This document shows, one piece after another, positions 39,342 through 42,718 of a stretch of DNA of 42,718 nt. Position numbers and translations under genes: made by a program. A model generated the notes under the pieces. The model was not told the origin of the DNA, did not search any database, and saw only the letters and a list, made by a program, of their open reading frames with translations. Each line of letters opens with the position of its first letter. Position 1 is the first letter of the stretch. The stretch is taken from positions 1 through 42,718 of the forward strand of contig JAESRG010000018.1 of the NCBI GenBank assembly GCA_016764785.1, written 5' to 3'. This DNA comes from Paracoccaceae bacterium (GTDB lineage: Bacteria; Pseudomonadota; Alphaproteobacteria; Rhodobacterales; Rhodobacteraceae).

Positions 39342-39793
39342 ACCATACATTTTTCATAGGCGATATTTCGGAAAACCCGACATACGACTACCGAGTTTAC
39401 GGCAATAGGACCGCAGATGTTTCGCTGCATGATGATGTTTTCGCCTACATTCATGATAGCATCAATTGGGTTGTGTCCTTCAATCCAGCCATACGGATGG
39501 CACCGCATACTGGACTTTTCTTAACCGGCGTCACGGTCCTGAAAAGTAGCGGTGCAAGAAATCTATTCGAAATTTCTAAAGCATGGTCGAGCCTTTTCAA
39601 ACAATCCCCGTCCAAATTACGGTTGACTGGAGGTTTTCGCCATATCGAAGGAGATAGTAATACGGCGGGTTGGTATGAAAAACTTGTCTTTGATCGAGGC
39701 AACATTATTGAAGATTTTGATTTGTTAGCAAGCCTTTGCCTCGAAGTAGCGGAAAGTAGTGATACTGCTTTTGTGATGCATTACGGGCTATGA
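39338..39793 (+). CDS. Hypothetical protein, no recognised family
   Basis: 151-aa ORF whose start overlaps the ycjF stop (ATGA, 39338-39341). Confidence 0.55.
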   Translation: MNHTFFIGDISENPTYDYRVYGNRTADVSLHDDVFAYIHDSINWVVSFNPAIRMAPHTGLFLTGVTVLKSSGARNLFEISKAWSSLFKQSPSKLRLTGGFRHIEGDSNTAGWYEKLVFDRGNIIEDFDLLASLCLEVAESSDTAFVMHYGL

Positions 39794-39837
39794 AAGTACT
39801 GTTTTCGAACGTGATTAGTTGTTTTTCGAGGTTACCA

Positions 39838-39861
39838 ATCAACGCCCCTTGGGGAGTTGAT
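39838..39861. other. Near-perfect 24-bp palindrome ATCAACGCCCCTTGGGGAGTTGAT
   Basis: Arms ATCAACgCCCC / GGGGaGTTGAT with one mismatch and a TT centre; no T-tract follows. Confidence 0.6.
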
Positions 39862-40059
39862 CCCCTCCTATGCGAAATGTTCCGGTTCTGGGGCAGAGGT
39901 TGAAAAGATGGTAATTCCGGATTCAAGCCTTTGGGTAACTGGGGTTTTCTAAGTAGCCCGCTATTCGGTGAAATTTTTCTAATAAATTGAGATTTTGTGC
40001 AGTATTGTCCTTAATTTTCACCTGATCTTGAAGAATACCGGAATAATATCCTAATATTA

Positions 40060-40084
40060 AGTCAGAAATAGCAAATACCTGACT
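40060..40084. promoter_or_regulatory. Inverted repeat AGTCAG-N13-CTGACT directly before the SD of the DUF2849-like gene
   Basis: AGTCAG (40060-40065), CTGACT (40079-40084), then GGAGG (40085-40089) and ATG (40095). Confidence 0.35.
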
Positions 40085-40094
40085 GGAGGCCGCA

Positions 40095-40322
40095 ATGGCT
40101 ACGCATAAAGTAATTACCGCAAAAAACGCCGATAACGGCAACACCGTCTATCTGACATCCTGCGACGCGTGGACGCCCGATATTGCCGTGGCCGAGCTGC
40201 TGCAAAAAGAGGATGAAGACTGGCGTTTGGCTTTTGCAAACCGTCTGCACGAAGTAACAGGCCCTGCGCTTTTGGACGCAGTAGAGGGTAAATTCGGCAT
40301 GGCCGAGCTAGCGGCGGCCTAA
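40095..40322 (+). CDS. DUF2849-like small protein
   Basis: KVITAKNADNGNTVYLTSCDAWTPDIAVAELL resembles the DUF2849 N-terminal pattern; GGAGG SD. Confidence 0.6.
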   Translation: MATHKVITAKNADNGNTVYLTSCDAWTPDIAVAELLQKEDEDWRLAFANRLHEVTGPALLDAVEGKFGMAELAAA

Positions 40323-40337
40323 CCCAACAGGTTAGGC
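40317..40337. terminator. Perfect 8-bp inverted repeat spanning two convergent stop codons; possible bidirectional terminator
   Basis: GCCTAACC-CAACA-GGTTAGGC. Confidence 0.4.
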
Positions 40338-40738
40338 ACCGCCCCTGCGCGTTGTTGTGACTGGACAACGCCCATGCGTAGCCCTGCGCCGATTCGGTGT
40401 GCCAATGCTGACCAACTGGTTGCCAAGTCGTCCGGCAGCGCCGTTTTCAACGTTTCATCAAACAGGTCGAGCCACAGGGCGAAATGTTCGGGTTTGACGG
40501 CGGGGCGCTGGCTGTGAACCCGCTGTGGGTTGCCGTCATAGCTGCGCTCAAACAGAATGGCATTGCGCCAGAACCGGGCGATTTTTTCCTCGTGTTCTTC
40601 CCATATTTCCCGTTCATCCGGAACGGTTTCGAAAAACACGGGCCCCAGCACAGGATGCTGACGGATTTGGTGATAGAATGCGGCGACGACCGTATTGATC
40701 TGCTCGGCTGTGATTGGAAATCGTGGGGGGATGCTCAT
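40319..40738 (-). CDS. Group III truncated haemoglobin
   Basis: FPITAEQINTVVAAFYHQIRQHPVLGPVFFETV...HEEKIARFWRNAILFERSYDGNPQRVHSQRPAVKPEHFALWLDLFDETL; start MSIPPRFP at 40738. Confidence 0.92.
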   Translation of the reverse strand: MSIPPRFPITAEQINTVVAAFYHQIRQHPVLGPVFFETVPDEREIWEEHEEKIARFWRNAILFERSYDGNPQRVHSQRPAVKPEHFALWLDLFDETLKTALPDDLATSWSALAHRIGAGLRMGVVQSQQRAGAVPNLLG

Positions 40739-41910
40739 TTTGGGCCTCGTTTGATTGCTGCGACGATGTTGCCGCTCACCAGAGTTTTCAGGATCCACGG
40801 AATCGGTGGCACCCGCATCAGCGGGGCAAATAACCAGTTACGCAGCCAGGGTAAGATTTTACTGTTGGATTGATACACAGGCGTGAACAGCCGGCTGATC
40901 CATTGGTACACCCACACATGACGGCGGCGGGATTTTGCATAAGCGGGCAGGGCCTTTTCCAGCGGAAACCGCTCAAGCATATCGGCCAGAGCCAGCGCAT
41001 CCAACAACGCCATATTGGCCCCTTGCCCGAGCTGCGGGCTGGCGCAATGGGCGGCGTCACCGATAAAGGCCAGCCGTTCAGTGTGTGGGGTTTTCAACGT
41101 TCCGTGGTGATAAAATGCCATTGTCAGGTCATCATGCGTATTGATTTGGTCCAGAAACGGCGCGAATTTCGGCCATAAATCGGCGGCCTGCGCTTTCCAC
41201 GTTGCAATCGGTTGCGCCTGCCAATCGGCATAAGCGTTTTGTGGCAGTGACCAAAAAATCGCCGCTTTATTGGTGTTGTCATCCGGCAGGCACCCAATCG
41301 GCAGCACGCCAACCATATGGGCCGCACCCTTATAACACTGGCTTAGCTGATAAACTGGCAGGTCAGTGCCTTCGGGCCAGTCAACTGTTGCCCATAATGC
41401 GCCAAATGACAGCGGTTTGCGCGGCATCGGCGTTAGCACGGACCCGGCACCACTGGCATCAACCACCAGATCAAAAGCCTCAGATTTTTCGTTTAATATC
41501 ACCAGCCGTTTATCACCTGACAGCTCCGTACCAGACACATCAGCTGAGGTCCGCATTACGCAACCTGCGTCAACCGCGACCCTGAACAGCGACTCAAACA
41601 GGCTGGCCCGATGGATCGCCAAGCCGAACCTTTTGCCATATGAAACCTGTAAAACCGTCTGCTTGCTTTTGGTCTCATGCCCCAGCATGTGGGTTAGCTT
41701 TTGACCCTTCTCCAGCGCGTATTCAGCGGCACCAACGGCGCGCAAAACATCCAACCCAACAGGTTGAATCACTAGACCGGACCCAACGGCCGTTGGTGCG
41801 TCGAATTTGTCAAAGATCGTAACTTGATGCCCGCGCTGCCCGAGCAACGCAGCCAAAGCCAGCCCGCCAATGCCACAGCCTACGATACCGATGTCCAACC
41901 TTTTTTCCAT
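40735..41910 (-). CDS. FAD-dependent monooxygenase (UbiH/salicylate hydroxylase-like)
   Basis: DIGIVGCGIGGLALAALLGQRGHQVTIFDKFDAPTAVGSGLVIQPVGLDVL, LAFIGDAAHCASPQLGQGANMALLDALALADML. Confidence 0.93.
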   Translation of the reverse strand: MEKRLDIGIVGCGIGGLALAALLGQRGHQVTIFDKFDAPTAVGSGLVIQPVGLDVLRAVGAAEYALEKGQKLTHMLGHETKSKQTVLQVSYGKRFGLAIHRASLFESLFRVAVDAGCVMRTSADVSGTELSGDKRLVILNEKSEAFDLVVDASGAGSVLTPMPRKPLSFGALWATVDWPEGTDLPVYQLSQCYKGAAHMVGVLPIGCLPDDNTNKAAIFWSLPQNAYADWQAQPIATWKAQAADLWPKFAPFLDQINTHDDLTMAFYHHGTLKTPHTERLAFIGDAAHCASPQLGQGANMALLDALALADMLERFPLEKALPAYAKSRRRHVWVYQWISRLFTPVYQSNSKILPWLRNWLFAPLMRVPPIPWILKTLVSGNIVAAIKRGPK

Positions 41911-41940
41911 ACTGTTTCAATACGCCTTTACCGTGTAATA

Positions 41941-42058
41941 TCCAGCACAAGTTGGGCTGGACGCCGCGCCGCTGTCTGTTTATAACGCGCGGTATGTGGA
42001 TAGTATTCGGCATCGCCATACGAATTAGCTGCCCGGCTCTCGCATAAGAGACGCCGGG
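41941..42058 (+). promoter_or_regulatory. Candidate structured leader upstream of ileS: three consecutive helices
   Basis: TCCAGC/GCTGGA (41941-41946/41956-41961); CCGCGC/GCGCGG (41964-41969/41987-41992); CCCGGCTCTC-GCATAA-GAGA(c)GCCGGG (42032-42058). Confidence 0.4.
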
Positions 42059-42119
42059 ACAAGGTGTTTGGCTTTTGCACACCGACCCCACCCCTTACAT
42101 GACTTGACGGAGCCGCAAA

Positions 42120-42718
42120 ATGTGTGCCGAAACACCCGAATATAAATCAACGCTGAACCTGCCAAAAACTGACTTTCCGATGCGCGCGGGCTTACCCAAG
42201 CGGGAGCCTGAATGGCTGGCCAAATGGGCCAAAATGGACCTTTATGAGCGGCTGCGCGCTAAAGAAGGCCGTGAATCGTTCATTCTGCATGATGGACCGC
42301 CCTATGCGAACGGCCATTTGCATATTGGCCACGCGCTGAATAAAATCCTGAAAGACATGGTTGTGCGGTCCCAGCAAATGATGGGCAAAGACGCGCGCTA
42401 TGTGCCGGGCTGGGATTGCCACGGCCTGCCGATTGAATGGAAGATTGAGGAACAATACCGCGCTAAAGGCAAAAATAAAGACGACGTGCCGATCAACGAG
42501 CTGCGGGCCGAGTGCCGCAAATTTGCGCAAGGCTGGGTGGATATCCAGCGCGAGGAATTCAAACGTTTGGGCGTTCAGGGCAAATGGGACGACCCATATC
42601 TGACCATGGATTTTAATTCTGAGGCCGTAATTGCTGAGGAATTCATGAAGTTCGTGATGAACGGTTCGCTGTATCGCGGGTCAAAACCCGTGATGTGGTC
42701 GCCGGTTGAAAAAACCGC
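42120..42718 (+). CDS. ileS: Isoleucyl-tRNA synthetase, 3'-truncated by the window edge
   Basis: [36 protein letters not shown]..., [23 protein letters not shown] (HIGH motif), [16 protein letters not shown]; frame open to the window end. Confidence 0.96.
   Translation, partial: MCAETPEYKSTLNLPKTDFPMRAGLPKREPEWLAKWAKMDLYERLRAKEGRESFILHDGPPYANGHLHIGHALNKILKDMVVRSQQMMGKDARYVPGWDCHGLPIEWKIEEQYRAKGKNKDDVPINELRAECRKFAQGWVDIQREEFKRLGVQGKWDDPYLTMDFNSEAVIAEEFMKFVMNGSLYRGSKPVMWSPVEKT

Noticed and set aside
41941-42119. T-box leader for ileS
   Set aside because: No UGGNACCGCG-like T-box bulge found before the start codon, and canonical T-boxes are not expected in alphaproteobacteria.
1-42718. CRISPR arrays, tRNA/rRNA genes, transposases, integrases or prophage genes
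   Set aside because: No regularly spaced repeats, tRNA cloverleaf motifs or mobile-element protein signatures were recognised on reading; a tRNAscan/CRISPR search was not possible.

Overview
This 42.7-kb window looks like chromosomal DNA of an alphaproteobacterium, probably Rhodobacterales/Roseobacter-like judging by gene order and family content. No tools were run; all family names come from reading the translated ORFs. Most of it is conserved chromosomal content: an RNA m5U methyltransferase (truncated at the left edge), hrpB, aroA, trmB, ada, metK-lnt-corC-ybeY-phoH-miaB, mucR, a CDF transporter, an M3 peptidase, amino-acid ABC transporter parts, two DAO-family flavoproteins, the phosphate regulon (phoB-phoU-pstB-pstA-pstC-pstS), ycjX/ycjF, truncated haemoglobin plus flavin monooxygenase, and ileS (truncated at the right edge). 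Items most worth a second look: (1) one uninterrupted 626-aa ORF joining TruA to a PhoR-type histidine kinase, with a junction where one extra T would restore tandem TAA TAA stops just before a phoR-like ATG; (2) an AT-rich two-gene cassette encoding a Panacea (SocA-like, DUF4065) protein overlapping a small unknown protein, a candidate PanAT toxin-antitoxin pair with a possibly undescribed toxin; (3) a possible H-type pseudoknot plus 9-codon uORF in the lnt-metK gap, not matching the SAM riboswitch classes I can recall; (4) a secreted small protein resembling the VHL beta domain; (5) a 165-bp intergenic element with imperfect terminal inverted repeats beside an AT-rich amidohydrolase gene; (6) a three-helix leader upstream of ileS. 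A three-half-site Pho box upstream of pstS is clear. No CRISPR, tRNA, rRNA, prophage or transposase was recognised.
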